From Malus domestica (taxonomy: Eukaryota > Streptophyta > Magnoliopsida > Rosales > Rosaceae), in NCBI RefSeq assembly GCF_042453785.1, contig NC_091668.1, positions 28,707,501 to 28,771,500 of the forward strand: a stretch of 64,000 nt of DNA, in the 5' to 3' direction. Positions 1 through 11,900 of this stretch are shown here, piece after piece (the first letter of the stretch is position 1; every line of letters begins with the position of its first letter). The notes below the pieces were generated by a model. That model was not told the origin of the DNA. It ran no database searches and saw only the letters and a program-made list of their open reading frames with translations. The position numbers were made by a program, and so were the translations under genes.

Positions 1-927
1 TAGTGATGATAGCATTAATACATGAATGTAAAGTTGATTTAAAGGTGGCTTGAGTAATGGTGTGGTGTGGTGTGGAAAAGCTTTAGCTTGCCAAGGTTTT
101 ACATGGTTAGAAACTTATGGTTTGTAAAAATGTTACTTTAGGTATTACATTTTTTGTAATGTTTTCTTTTATTTCATTATAACATAATAATGGCGAACCC
201 TAAAGGTATGTTTGGGCGAGGGCCTTCCAAGTCCCAAGGGATTTAGGCCAAGTGAGGAAGAAATACACTACAAACATTATATAAGAGGGATTCAAAATGC
301 ACTACATGACCAATACAAAGGTATGTAGAAGGGATTTGTAAATGACTCTGTCCAAGTAGTCATCTGCAAATCCCTGTAACATGCCTTTGTGATGCTCTAG
401 TGGTGCATTTTTAATTCCGCTTATCTAACATTTTGTAATCCATTCTTTACTAGCTTGGCCTCAATCCCTCTGGTTTTGTAAGTCCCTCACGTAAACATAG
501 AGTAGTGTCAACAACAGCAAACTTCTAGATCAGGAATAGAGTTGGACGTTTATAATGCATCTCGATGCATGTTTTGGTCTTTTTAGAATGAAAAATTACA
601 ATAGGTAGGTACTACACCAGTATGAAACATGCAACAACTTAAGGGTCTGCAAAATTAATAGATAAGTTAAATACTGGCATACAAATGCACCATCTTTGTC
701 AGACATTGATTCCACTATAAGTGTCCGAGAAATCTTGGGTCATATGCTATTTCAACATATTTTAGAGGTGCTTTCAAGATTCTTAGATTATGTTTACTAT
801 TTTTTAGTAATGAATAGTTATGCTGGCTTTCTCGAGATTAGGCCCATAAATGGTTCCCCATTATGTAAAGTTTACCTTTTGGCTTCATAGTTTAATTCTT
901 TGTTTTATTATGTCTCCAATTCTGCAG
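1..927. other. No exon recognised; probably intron of the Tubby-like gene
   Basis: No reading frame here resembles the F-box or early Tubby domain that should precede the exon at 928. The sequence is AT-rich and ends in a normal 3' splice site (tctgcag at 921-927). It is most simply intron of the Tubby-like gene, whose 5' exons would lie left of the window. The 64-residue open frame at 696-890 has no family resemblance. Confidence 0.5.
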
Positions 928-2351
928 CTTTGCTAGTTGAGAATGGGAAATTCCTTCTTTCTGCAAAGAGGACTCGAAGAACTACTTGTACAGAATATGT
1001 TATCTCTATGGATGCTGACAACATCTCTAGATCAAGCAGCAGTTACATTGGAAAGTTAAGGTAAGAACTTGACGCAAAGACACCAGAAGCCTATTTTCAA
1101 TTCACAAGCATACATGATTAAAGTAATATATAGTTTTTCTCATTTCTCAAACGAACAGTTGGTATGATATCTATTTATTCTAATCCTCTTATTATTAGTT
1201 AGTTTTTCTTTTCTTTCAAAGAGCTCGTTTTGCTTACTATGGAACTCCATTGACATTCTTCCTTCAGAGGAAGCTTTGCCAGAGAGAATGAATAGATTTG
1301 GTATAACCTCTCTTAGTAATGCAAACAATTTTTTCTATTCAGAAGACAAATATTGCACTCTGTGTAGGGGAATGGATGCATGCATATGGAAGTGAGGCCT
1401 TAACATTGTATATTTGTTGTTATGAAATTCCATTGTGATGTGCCCCTTCTCGGTAGTTCCGTAGCAGGTTTTTTCGGACGTTTTCTAGGATCAGAAGGAA
1501 CCGCTATAATGACCACTACGTGCGTTTCATTGCAAGACAAGAATAGTTGATCTCGTAGTGTGATTAATCATTTATTATTTTACTGGCGTATACGACGGAT
1601 AGAAAATCTTGTTTTGAAGTATTCAAGTTTTGTTTCTTTTCCCAGGTCAAACTTTCTTGGCACAAAATTCATTGTATACGATACGCAGCCTGCATACACT
1701 TCTGAACATGTTCCCCCACCAGGGCGGTCAAGCCGTAGATTTAATTCCAAAAAAGTCTCACCAAAAGTCCCGACTGGCAGCTATAACATTGCTCAGATAA
1801 CATATGAGCTAAATGTGCTGGGCACTCGCGGTCCTAGAAGGATGCATTGCATCATGCATTCTATTCCGGTCTCATCTCTTGATGCAGGAGGTACTGTCCC
1901 TGGCCAACCAGAACTCCTTACCCGAGCCCTGGAAGACTCATTCCGAAGTATCTCTTTCTCAAAGTCTCTTGACCACTCAGTAGAATTCAGCAGTACACGA
2001 TTTTCTGAAATTGATGTACCCCGAGATGATGAGGATGGCAAGACAAGACCCTTGGTTTTGAAAAACAAGCCCCCACGATGGCATGAACAATTACAGTGTT
2101 GGTGCCTGAACTTCCGAGGCAGGGTAACTGTTGCTTCTGTTAAGAACTTTCAGTTGATTGCTGCTACTCAGCCTGCTGCTGGTGCACCTACTCCATCACA
2201 GCCAGCGCCGCCAGAGCTCGACAAGATACTCTTGCAGTTTGGCAAGGTTGGTAAAGATATGTTCACGATGGATTATCGCTATCCCTTATCTGCATTTCAG
2301 GCTTTTGCTATCTGCTTGAGCAGCTTCGACACGAAATTGGCTTGTGAATAG
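928..2351 (+). CDS. Tubby-like F-box protein, 3' part (last two exons)
   Basis: Two exons give the C-terminal two thirds of a Tubby domain: 928-1060 ([17 protein letters not shown], then [12 protein letters not shown]) and 1646-2351 (starting [13 protein letters not shown]). The intron 1061-1645 begins GTAAGA and ends CCCAG, and the frame continues through a split Arg codon. Family hallmarks include the [12 protein letters not shown] block, [20 protein letters not shown], and a C-terminus near [14 protein letters not shown] in form (here [14 protein letters not shown]). Plant Tubby-like proteins carry an N-terminal F-box for SCF complexes and a Tubby domain that binds plasma-membrane phosphoinositides. 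The F-box exons are outside the window, so the gene is partial at its 5' end. The insert between [10 protein letters not shown] and KPPRW is of normal plant TLP type. I cannot assign the family member number. Confidence 0.93.
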
Positions 2352-3265
2352 AAGAGAGTAAGTGGACGGTGGTAAGCAGAAAACACCGTCGACAATCACT
2401 CTCTTTCTCGCCTTTATCTTCACTTTTTTCCTGCTCTTGTTTGCGTTTGAGTTACTTAGGGTAGGAAATTGTCTGTTTTGTTCTACAACTCAATTGCTAC
2501 CCTAATAACAAAAGGTGTAACAGCATTTTAATCTCTGATCTTTAATGTTGCCTTGAGTTTCTGCCAATTAGTTCATAAATTGTCACCCGCCTTCTGGTCT
2601 GTTGTTTCGTGTTTTCTTCGCTGTCAAACGTTTAGTTATACTTTGATTTTGCCAACCTGATTGCTTGTGAGAATGTGAAGATAAAAAGTTATATATCGGT
2701 GAAGGGAGAAACCTTGTGAGGGCTTATAAGAGATTGGTCGTCCTCATATTGCTATTTAGTTTTATGGTGGAATCTTAACTTTCTTCATGGTATCAGAGCA
2801 GGTTGTCCTGCGTGTAAAGCCTAACAGCCACACGTTTGGCTTGAACTTTTGTCACACATGAGGGGTGCTTGAGAATGTAAAAAGTAATAAGTCTTACATT
2901 GGTCTCCTTATAATCTTTTGGGTGTGGCTTTGCTCGCGTTATTATGTGGTGGCGAAAGGCGACGGGTGGTCACTGGTCGCTCATGACCCCTTTGAAGGTG
3001 GTGGATGTCACAACAATCATGTCGTTGGGAGGGATGGCATTCTGGTAGTGATGATATGAAGGTGTAGTTTTGGTAGGCTGTCAACTGCATTGCATTTGTT
3101 GGCATATAATTTTCACAATTAAATGCCAATTTCCTTTTAAATTTTGTCAAACAATCAATTTTTCACAGCTCTGCGATGCATGCATGATTTGGCAAATAAT
3201 TTTAGTGGATGTCCAACTCATTTCGACCAGATTAAAAACGTACTATTATCATCTGTTTTAATTAA
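2352..3265. other. 3' flank of Tubby-like gene with a retroelement-like scrap
   Basis: The first 200-300 bases are probably the 3' UTR. Around 2788-2930 a TGGTATCAGAGC primer-binding-like string is followed by a stretch that looks like a dispersed plant retroelement remnant. No ORF, LTR pair or target duplication could be made out. From 3070 to 3265 I see nothing recognisable. Confidence 0.4.
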
Positions 3266-3270
3266 TTAAT

Positions 3271-3534
3271 TGTTGTAAGTCTATTTGATTAAACGATCTT
3301 AGGGTTTAGAGAGAGGATTGGTGGCAATTAGAGAGAGGAGAGAGTGATTTAATTGTGAGGTGTGTTTGTATCATCTCATTGTGCTTTTATTTATAGTAGT
3401 AAAATAGGCAAAACTTTTCCCTTTAGGATTACAACATTTAATAGGTAATCAACTCCTAATAGGAATATAAGATACATTCACATATCTACTAGGATTTACA
3501 CAATCACATTCATATTCTAAATATGGTTGCAATA
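3271..3534 (-). repeat. Copia element, 3' LTR (left)
   Basis: 264 bp, alignable along its whole length with 14804-15072. Termini are TGTTGTA and TGCAATA on the plus strand. A (GA)-rich tract near the start and a tttatttatag string, a TATA box on the minus strand, are shared with the other LTR. Confidence 0.92.
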
Positions 3535-3542
3535 CTCCCCCG
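3535..3542 (-). other. Copia polypurine tract
   Basis: Plus-strand ctcccccg directly inside the left LTR reads CGGGGGAG on the minus strand. It sits where a minus-oriented element primes its second DNA strand, and it confirms orientation. Confidence 0.75.
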
Positions 3543-3986
3543 TGACTGTGTAAATACTCAATAAACCATCGGATCAGATCTTCAGCAGATAAAGTTGAAT
3601 AGTTGATGAAGACATCGGCACAACGGATGAACACGAGTCTCAAATTTAAGAATGTATGCATTGTAGTAAAACTCACAAACTTCGCTATGGTAAAACCCAA
3701 GGCATGAGAAAACCCATAGACTAAGGAGAAAAGTGAGAAGTACGCATAATGTCTAAAACAAACGTCAAACAGGACGAAAGTAGTGAACTCAACGAGTATG
3801 ATCATCCCAAGATGGGTGCCTCGTTAAAACCTCGTTAGGTAGCAAAAATCCAGTGGGAAAAATGCTCATAATCGTAGAAAAAAGAGTACATTAAGGTCAT
3901 GTGTGTATGCTTCTAGATACTCCCTTTGAGTTAGACATAACTTCTAAATAAGAGAGCTACAAGCGATTCAACTCAGATAATTTACG
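3543..3986 (-). other. Copia 3' untranslated region
   Basis: Non-coding sequence between the polypurine tract and the nested Gypsy LTR. It includes the open frame at 3449-3805, which shows no family resemblance. It continues at 8822-8931 on the far side of the insertion. Confidence 0.5.
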
Positions 3987-4430
3987 TGTGAAATCCCGAC
4001 CCCAGAATTTCACTATTCCTTACGTATTTCGTCATTTAAATCCGTATTTCACGATTACGTTATTTTTATTAGTTAATTTTAATTCTGTTAATTTTGGGAA
4101 TTAAATCGAATAGTTTCGGGTTTGAACTTTCGTAATTAGTCTTTAAATTCGTTGACATTTCGAGGTCACAAGTAACGTTTTCAAATAGGTCTTGAAGTCA
4201 CGAGCGCATAGGTGAAAGCCGTTTGCGAGTCCGGTTTATAACAGTATAGTGACGGAGTTTGAAGTTGTGATACTATAGATTTTAGGAATTATTTAAACTC
4301 CCACTTTGTGGGAAAGAGGCCCAATCAGATATTTGGGTTAAGGGACCAATCAGGGACCAATCAGATTTTAGAGAGGTTAGGCAGCAGCCAATCAAAGGGA
4401 AGGAAAAAAAAAAGGACGAAGAAAAAAAAA

Positions 4431-5715
4431 GGGTAAATTACGAAGTAGCCCCTCAGGTTTGAGGTCTATTACAATCTCATACAACATCTTTAAAACATTT
4501 CACTTTCATACCTCACGTACTATTTTATTTCAAAATAATACGTCCGTTACATTTTCCATCCATTGATCCGTTAAGTGCTGACGTGACTACCACATTTGTG
4601 TCACGTGACAAAAAAAAAATTTAATTTTTTTAAAAAAACCTAAATCTTCTAAATATAAAAATATAGAAAAATAAAAATAAAAAACCAAAATAAAAGTTGA
4701 AACCCGCAACCCAGCAAACCCACTTTCCCCCCTTCCGAGCGCCACCCTTCCTCACCCCCACCTTTCCCAGCACCTCTCTTCCCCACACCCTCCCCACATC
4801 TCACCAGAACCATTTCCCCCTTCCCCCCCCTGGACGGCAGACCCACACCCACGACTCTATTACGCTCCCCCGCCATCCAAAACCTAATGTTCTCGCCTCT
4901 CCTCTCCTACTCTCCACCAAATCTCTCATTCCCTTTCCGATTGCAGCAGCCCGATCGGGGATGCATCATCGGCCTTCCAAATGTTCCTCCTCGCAGCCTC
5001 AAGATCCTCTCCATTCTCGAATCCAAAGGTGCTTTTTGATCTCCCTCCTCTGTTAGATCTAATCCATTTTTCTTTTGCTTGTCACTTCTTGTTTGCCATT
5101 GATTGATTGATTGATTTGTGTATTTGAAAGTTAATATTATGGATGCAAAATGTTTTGCTTTTGTGGGAATAACAAGCTTATGGAATGTCCCACAATTTCA
5201 CCACCCTCGCACCCGCACCCACCTTCTTCCCTCATCTGCACACCCCTCCTTAAATCCACACACATTCCTCCCATTTTCACCTCACGAACCCGACAATGGC
5301 AGCATACGAGATATGGGTTTTTTTTTTTTTTTTCTGGGTTGCAGGTACGAGGGTCGGGGGAAGAATATGAAGATGGGGGAGATGAGAGGGGAGGATGAGG
5401 GGGAGAAGACGAACATATGGGTTTTTTTTTTCTGGGTTGCAAGGGGAAGAAGATGAAGATGGAGGAGGAGGAGATGAAGATTTAAGTTTTTTTTTTAAAT
5501 TAAAAAAAAAATTTTGCCATGTGCCACACATTTGGCAACCACGTGTCACAAATGTGGTAGCCACATCAGCGTTTAACGGATCAATAGATGGAAAATGTAA
5601 CAGATGTATTATTTTGAAATAAAATAGTACGTGAGGTATGAAAGTGAAATTTTTAAAGATGTTGTATAGGGTTGTAATAGACCTCGAACCTGAGGGGCTA
5701 CTATGTAATTTACCC
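4431..5715. mobile_element. Long-TIR DNA element (Mutator-like?) inside the solo LTR
   Basis: About 195-bp terminal inverted repeats: 4431-4625 starts GGGTAAATTACGAAGTAGCC and 5520-5715 ends with its near reverse complement. Flanks are A-rich (aaaaaaaaa left, aaaacaaat right), so a 9-bp duplication is possible but not certain. No transposase frame is seen. The interior is C-rich, then T-rich, and carries an exon-like stretch at 4947-5028 with splice-site-like borders. Long TIRs plus possible captured host sequence resemble non-autonomous Mutator-like (Pack-type) elements. Confidence 0.75.
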
Positions 5716-7179
5716 AAAACAAATTGGGATTTTCCCCTCCATTCCCGTGGACCCATTTACTGGCGCCAACCCGGAATGGTTTCCGGCCACTTCCACCATT
5801 TTTTTCAGGTGAAATTCAACTATCCATCACCTGCAACCTCTTCCACCATCTCCCATCTTCCATTTCCACCCAAAGTTGAGGGTGTTTAGGTTCAAAACCG
5901 TGTAAAACAATGCAGGTGACCCATGGAGTTTTGACAGCGATTTCGCCGTTCCGGCAAGTCTCACCACCCACCACCACCCTTAATAAACTCCCCTTGGACC
6001 TAGGAACAAGACCCAATTAGTTTTAGGGGCGTTGGAAGATCGAGGAAGTTGAATCGAAGAACACCCATCTTAAGGTTTTCGGCAGGTTTGAGTGAAATTG
6101 AAGCTTTTTCCGGCCAAATTGGACTTGGCCACAGGTATGAAACTTGCTCCACTCACTGAGATCTACTTGCCTGTAAAATTTGGTAATTTTTGGAAATAGT
6201 TGAATTTTTCGGCGAGTCGAAGCGGCCAACCGCCACTCACGGTGCATGGCCAGTGGGCCGACGATGTCTTTCTAAGTCCAATTAGATGCCCTGAATTCAT
6301 AATTGAAATCCATATGAAGTGGTTTGATTGTTTGAACTTAGTTTCATTATGATACATCACTTGATCAAAATTTGAATCGACGATTCGACCGTTGGATCGT
6401 CACCAAACTTTAATGCGTTATAGAACATAATAGTTGAGGATAGCTAGAACTGACGGATCAGGAATCCAATATACGGATCTTCCCGAATTGGATTTCTAAG
6501 TTAGTAAAATTAATTGTTGACCGCCTCTTGATTTGGCAATTTTAGTATGTCGTTCATGATGAAATTTTAGTATGTGGTTCTAGAAGTGTAATGTGTATTT
6601 TGGGAAGTTACGGATTAGAAATATGACAGGCAAATCTTCTGGTTTAGATTTCTAGGGTTGTAGATCATACTATCTACCTTGATCGACAATTGGCTCTTTA
6701 GTCAACTAGTCCGAGTTCTTCTAGTGTGTCAGCTATCGTAGAGTGTGGTTGAGATTTCATGGAACTTAATGGGCTCATTGTGGTGACGTGTCCTTCTCAT
6801 TTGACGCATGTCTCGAATCGTTTATAAAGTTAAAATTAGTATTAATAGAGGCTCAGTGAGACTTTGCGGCTTATCTCGGTGAGTGATTATAATATATGTG
6901 ATCTAGTTATTACCCTGAAAACTCTCGTGCTAGTATACTTTGTTGATACATCATGGATTTCTAAATTATGTTTTATGCTAAATGATTATTTTTATAAAGT
7001 TTTACCATTGATCTACTTTATGAAATGTTATGTGACTTGCTTATTGAAATGGTTATGAAATGTGTTTGAAAATATATATTTGAAATGTTGAGAAATGCAA
7101 GGGCTAGTAGAGGACTGCTACACTAGTGTCATGGGGTTAGGTGACATCGAGTCTGCACCATGTAGCAATGGTACATGAA

Positions 7180-7675
7180 TGGTCCTGCTTGGTTAATTTG
7201 TTATGGGGGACCATATTATTTATGGATCGTGCTTGGTTAATCCGTGATGGGCGATCCTTATAGCCATGTATACTTAGGAGTGATCATGCTTGGTTAATCT
7301 GTGATGGGTGATCACTGCTTAACAGTTTTCTAAAAGTGACTCTGCTTGGTTAATTCGTGATGGGGGGTCACTACCTACTTGGTTATCTTGACCTTGCTTG
7401 GTTAATCCGCGATGGGGGGTCACTAGTGGTCCTGCTTGGTTAATCTGCAATGGGAGTCCATATTATTTATGGATTGTGCTTGGTTAATCCGTGATGGGCG
7501 ATCCTTATGGCCATACATACTTAGGGCTTGGTTAATCCACGATGGGTGATCACTGCCTAACAGATTCGTGGGAGTGACTCTGCTTGGTTAATCTGCGATG
7601 GGGGGTCATTACCCACATGGTTACTCAGGGGTGGCTCTGCTTGGTTAATCCACTATGGGGGGCCACTTCTTGTTT
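7180..7675 (+). repeat. Higher-order tandem repeat in the solo LTR
   Basis: Ten copies of a core tgcttggttaat(c/t)(c/t)g..atggg occur at irregular 40-60-bp spacing. They are arranged as two successive blocks of about 245 bp (roughly 7185-7430 and 7431-7675), each with five cores in the same order. This points to duplication of an already repeated block. It is non-coding. Confidence 0.85.
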
Positions 7676-8931
7676 GTTTACTTATGTAAGTTTTGGTCGA
7701 ACTGCGTCCCTCTAGCCCTAGTTTTTAGTGTTTTCGTGAACTATAGTTTTGGGAACCTTGTGTTTTGATTTAGAAAGGCCTATGGATGTCTGGGTGACTC
7801 ATTCAGAGATTTCAGAGACTTGACATTGATTTCTTGCGAATGATTTATATTCGAGGTTTATAAACTGTGATTGATGGCTGATTCTATTATTCTTATCACA
7901 AATTTTGTATTATTATCACTCACACGAGCTTCGTAGCCTATCCGAGTTCTTAATGCCGTTGCACCATTCCCATGGTGTAGGCACTGATTGTACAGATGTC
8001 AGGTCTGAAGAGATTACAAGAGGTCACTTGGTATTTTGGTTGGATTTTGTTAAGTGGTCTGGAATCCCTACTCTTGCTCATTTCCATAAAGGTAGTCCGA
8101 CCTTAGAATCGAGTGAATATGAATTGTTCATAGTAGACATTGTGTATAAATTAGACTTATCATGTTAGTACTTGGAATCTAGGTGGGGAATTATGTAGGG
8201 ATCCTTTATTAAAATTTGTGAATTGATATGAGACCTTATTGATTGAATAACATAGTAAATGTTGATATCATGCTTCTTTGATTTTTAGGATTGATTAATT
8301 AGAATGATTGTGGAATGATGTGGGATATGATTATTATTATTATGATTAGTCTCGTTGCTCAATGTGGCTTGAGAATAATATTGTGCTTTATTGGTTATTG
8401 GATATGTTACATGTTGTGGATTAAGGTTTCATGTTGAAAACATAGTGATTTATGATGGATGAAGTGGAAATTTTGATTGTCATATTGGATTATTATGTAG
8501 CCCTGAATCTATTACTTCCATACTTGTAAAGTTTCAATGATTGATTGAGGAGTGTTATATCTTTAGGCTTGAACGTACTGTGGTAAATGTAGATGGGTAG
8601 TGAATGATGAACTACGAATGGCTTGATCCCTATGTAGGGTACGTAGGCAGTCTAACGAGGAGGTTAGATGCAGCCATAAAGTGTACGAAAAATTACTATG
8701 TAGTTGGATCGTGAGTTGTGTTTGTGCATATCTCGGAGGTGGGGTATGTTAAAGATACGGATACTTTGTGACGTCACGTGTCGATCTTGAACGTATGTCG
8801 GGATCGAGGCGTGACATTATGCATACTGATTCCTTGGATGAGCTTCTGAAAAGTAGACTTGGGCAACAACTTGGTGAAGAGATCGGCAAGTTTGTTAGTG
8901 AATAGATTTGCTTGACTTCAATGTTCTGATG

Positions 8932-11900
8932 CTATTGCTGCTGGTGTGAGTAAAAGAACTTCGGCGTTATGTGCTTGGTGTTGTTTCCCTTGATGTATCC
9001 CTTCTTTAACTGCTCGATACATCCTAAATTATCTTTAAAGATCGTCGTAGGAAAGTCAACGACTAATGTAGGACCATTCGTGCTTCGAATATGTTCCATA
9101 ATTTCTCTAAGCCAAAAGCATTCACGTGATGCTTCATGTAGGGTGAGAATCTTAGCATGGTTCGACAAAGTCACAACTAGCGTTTGCTTGGTAGACCTTC
9201 AAGATATAGCCGTGTCTCCAACGGTAAAGACATAACCCGTTTGAGAACGTGCCCTATATGGGTCAGACAGATATCCAACATATGCGTAACCAATAAGACG
9301 AGAATCAATTCGAGAACTATAGGGAGCAGCAACACTTGAAGATTCGCGGGTATAGAATAAGCCCAAATCCGTAGTACCCTTGAGGTAGCGGAAAATTTCT
9401 TTAACACCATTCCAATGCTTGCGTGTGGGCTCATTGCTGTATTTTGCCAAAAGATTAACAGCGAATGAGATGTCTGGTCTAATGCACTGAGCCAAGTACA
9501 ATAAAGCCTACTTAGGTATGGAACTTCAGATTCCAAAATCTTTTCCTCATCCTCATTTGGATAGAAGGGATCTCGTTTAGCATCTAGAGTCCGAACGACC
9601 ATGGGTGTACTCGAAGGCTTCGCTTTATCCTCATTAAAACGTCGCAATACCTTTTGGGTGTAGTTCGATTAATGTACTAGGATTCTATCCAAACAATGCT
9701 CGATCTCCAAGCCGAGACAATATCAAGTTTTCCCAAAATCCTTCATCTCAAATTCCTATTTCAAGTGTGTAGCAATTTCCTCAAGCTCTGCGAGAGTCTC
9801 GATGAGGTTCATGTCATCAACATAAACTGCAACGATTGCAAATCCGGAATGTGACTTATTCATGAACACGCATGGGCATAATTCATTGTTCACATAACCC
9901 TGACTTGTCAAATATTTACTCAGACGGTTATACCACATCCGCCCGGATTGTTTCAATCCGTAGAGTGACCTCTTCAATCTAATTATATGGAAGTCCTTCT
10001 GGAACTTTCATGTATATTTCTGTATCTAGATCCTCATAGAGATACGCGGTTACCACGTCCACGAGCTGCATATTCAGTTTTTCAGAAACTATCAAACTGA
10101 TAAGGTAGTGGAACGTTATAACGTCCATTACGAGGGAATACATCTCCTCGTAATCAATCCCAGAGCGCTAAGAGAAGCCTTGCACTACGATGGGTGCTTT
10201 TTATCGCATTATTTCATTATTCTCATTACGCTTCCTCACGAAAACCCACTTGTAGCTAACGGGCTTCGTGCATGGTAGTGTAGGAACGATACGTCCAAAC
10301 ACTTTACGTTTGCAAGCGAATCGGGTTAGACCTGGATTGCTTGTTTCCAGTTTGACCAATGTCATTAACAGAGCGTGGGTCAATGTCACTAAGCATGATG
10401 CTAGTAGCTACTGAGTATGCAAATACATCATCGACAATCATCTCATTCCTATTCCAAACCTCATCTAATACTGCGTAGTGGATCGAAATCTCATGATTCT
10501 CTGGAGGCCGACATATTTCGTCTAAAGCATCACTGTAATTTAGAATAACCTTATGCGTTGGAACAGGTGAGTGAGCGATGGTCAGATTCAAACAAGGGTT
10601 ACTAGTTTATGCCATTTTCTTCTTCCAAGGTTGTGAATCCTTTGAACCAAGGGGTCTACCACGCTTCAGGGTCGGAACAGATGATTAGCTAGCTGCCAAT
10701 GTACCTTGTCGCGTGGAAGGTGCTGCCAATGTACACGGAGTACATCTATCCTTACAAGTGCGTTTGCAGTGGGTATATGTGATCTTGTCGCCTTTACTAG
10801 ATTATTAAAAGCATTCGGCATGCTTTGAGCAATGCTCTGAAGATCTATAATTCGTCGCACCTCAGTTTCAGATTGGGCAGTGTGGGGATCTAAATAAGAC
10901 ATAGTGGGAGTATACCACGACAATTCGCGACGTTCTACAGGAATGTTAGCATGCTTATCTCCTCCTAACGACGGGAAAACTATCTCATCAAAGTGACAAT
11001 CCACAAAACATGCGGTAAAGAGATCTCATGTCAAGGGTTTAAAGTAGCGAACAATTAATGGCAAATCATAACCGACATAGATTCCCATTTTTCTCTAAGG
11101 ACCCATTTTGGTACGTAGTGGCGGCTCTATTGGCACATAAATGGCGCACCCAAACACCCGTAAATACGGGATGTCAGGCTCATATCCAGTGACCAATTGT
11201 AACGGTGAATGTGGGTAGCGGTGGGCCTAAGGCGAACCAACATAGTTGCATGTAATATTGCATAGCCCTAGGCAGATATCGGCAATTTGGTTCTCATAAC
11301 CAAAGTCCGAGCTATCAATTGAAGGCGCTTTATGAAAACTTCTACTAGGCCGTTTTGGGTGTGAATATAGGGTAGAAGATGTTCCACATCAATCCCTACT
11401 GACATGCAATAATAGTCAAAAGTCTGTAATGTAAACTTTCCAGCGTTATCCAGTCAAATTGACTTAATCGGATAATCAGGGTGGTGAGCCCTTAGCTTAA
11501 TGATTTGAGCTAGGAGTTTAGCTAAACGCAACATTGCGTGTGAACAACAGGCAAACATGTGACCATCGTGTCAATGCATCAACCAACACCATAAAGTATC
11601 TTAATAGTCTGCAAGTTGGTTGGATAGGTCCACAAATGTCTTATTGAATCCTCTGTAGAAACTTAGGGGCGTTGTGAATGATCTTTGTATGTGAGGGTTG
11701 GGTATTCAACTTCCCTTAAAAACACACTTTGCATGGCGGAAGTCCAACATAATGATGTAACCAATGCCCATGTGAAGATTTGAGGATACATCGCATCATG
11801 TCACGTTTAGGATGTCCTAAACGGTCATGCCAAAGCAACAAAGTGTCCTTGAACTCAGGCCACACAGTGGGCTTCTATGCCATGAATGGTTGTGATGTAC

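Larger units (their letters stand above)
3987..8816 (+). mobile_element. Long Gypsy-type solo LTR nested in the Copia element
   Basis: The block starts TGTGAAATCCCGACC and ends ATCGAGGCGTGACA, the TG..CA form typical of chromovirus (Tekay/Del-like) LTRs. It is flanked by TTACG (3982-3986) and TTATG (8817-8821), a 5-bp duplication with one mismatch. It holds no gag or pol and no second LTR copy, so a solo LTR is the simplest reading. Without the TIR element inside it, the LTR is about 3.5 kb, long even for this group. It contains a tandem array at 7180-7675. The lineage assignment rests on the terminal sequences only. Confidence 0.7.

Noticed and set aside
2788..2930. Possible additional LTR element starting from TGGTATCAGAGC
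   Set aside because: No LTR pair, target duplication or coding sequence could be found; only a remnant is supported.
4649..5756. Several overlapping ORFs with poly-Phe, poly-Lys and Pro/Ser runs
   Set aside because: They are translations of homopolymers and C-rich low-complexity sequence in the TIR element.
7180..7675. CRISPR-like array
   Set aside because: Spacing and spacer similarity are irregular, the blocks are duplicated, and the setting is a plant LTR. It is a tandem repeat, not CRISPR.
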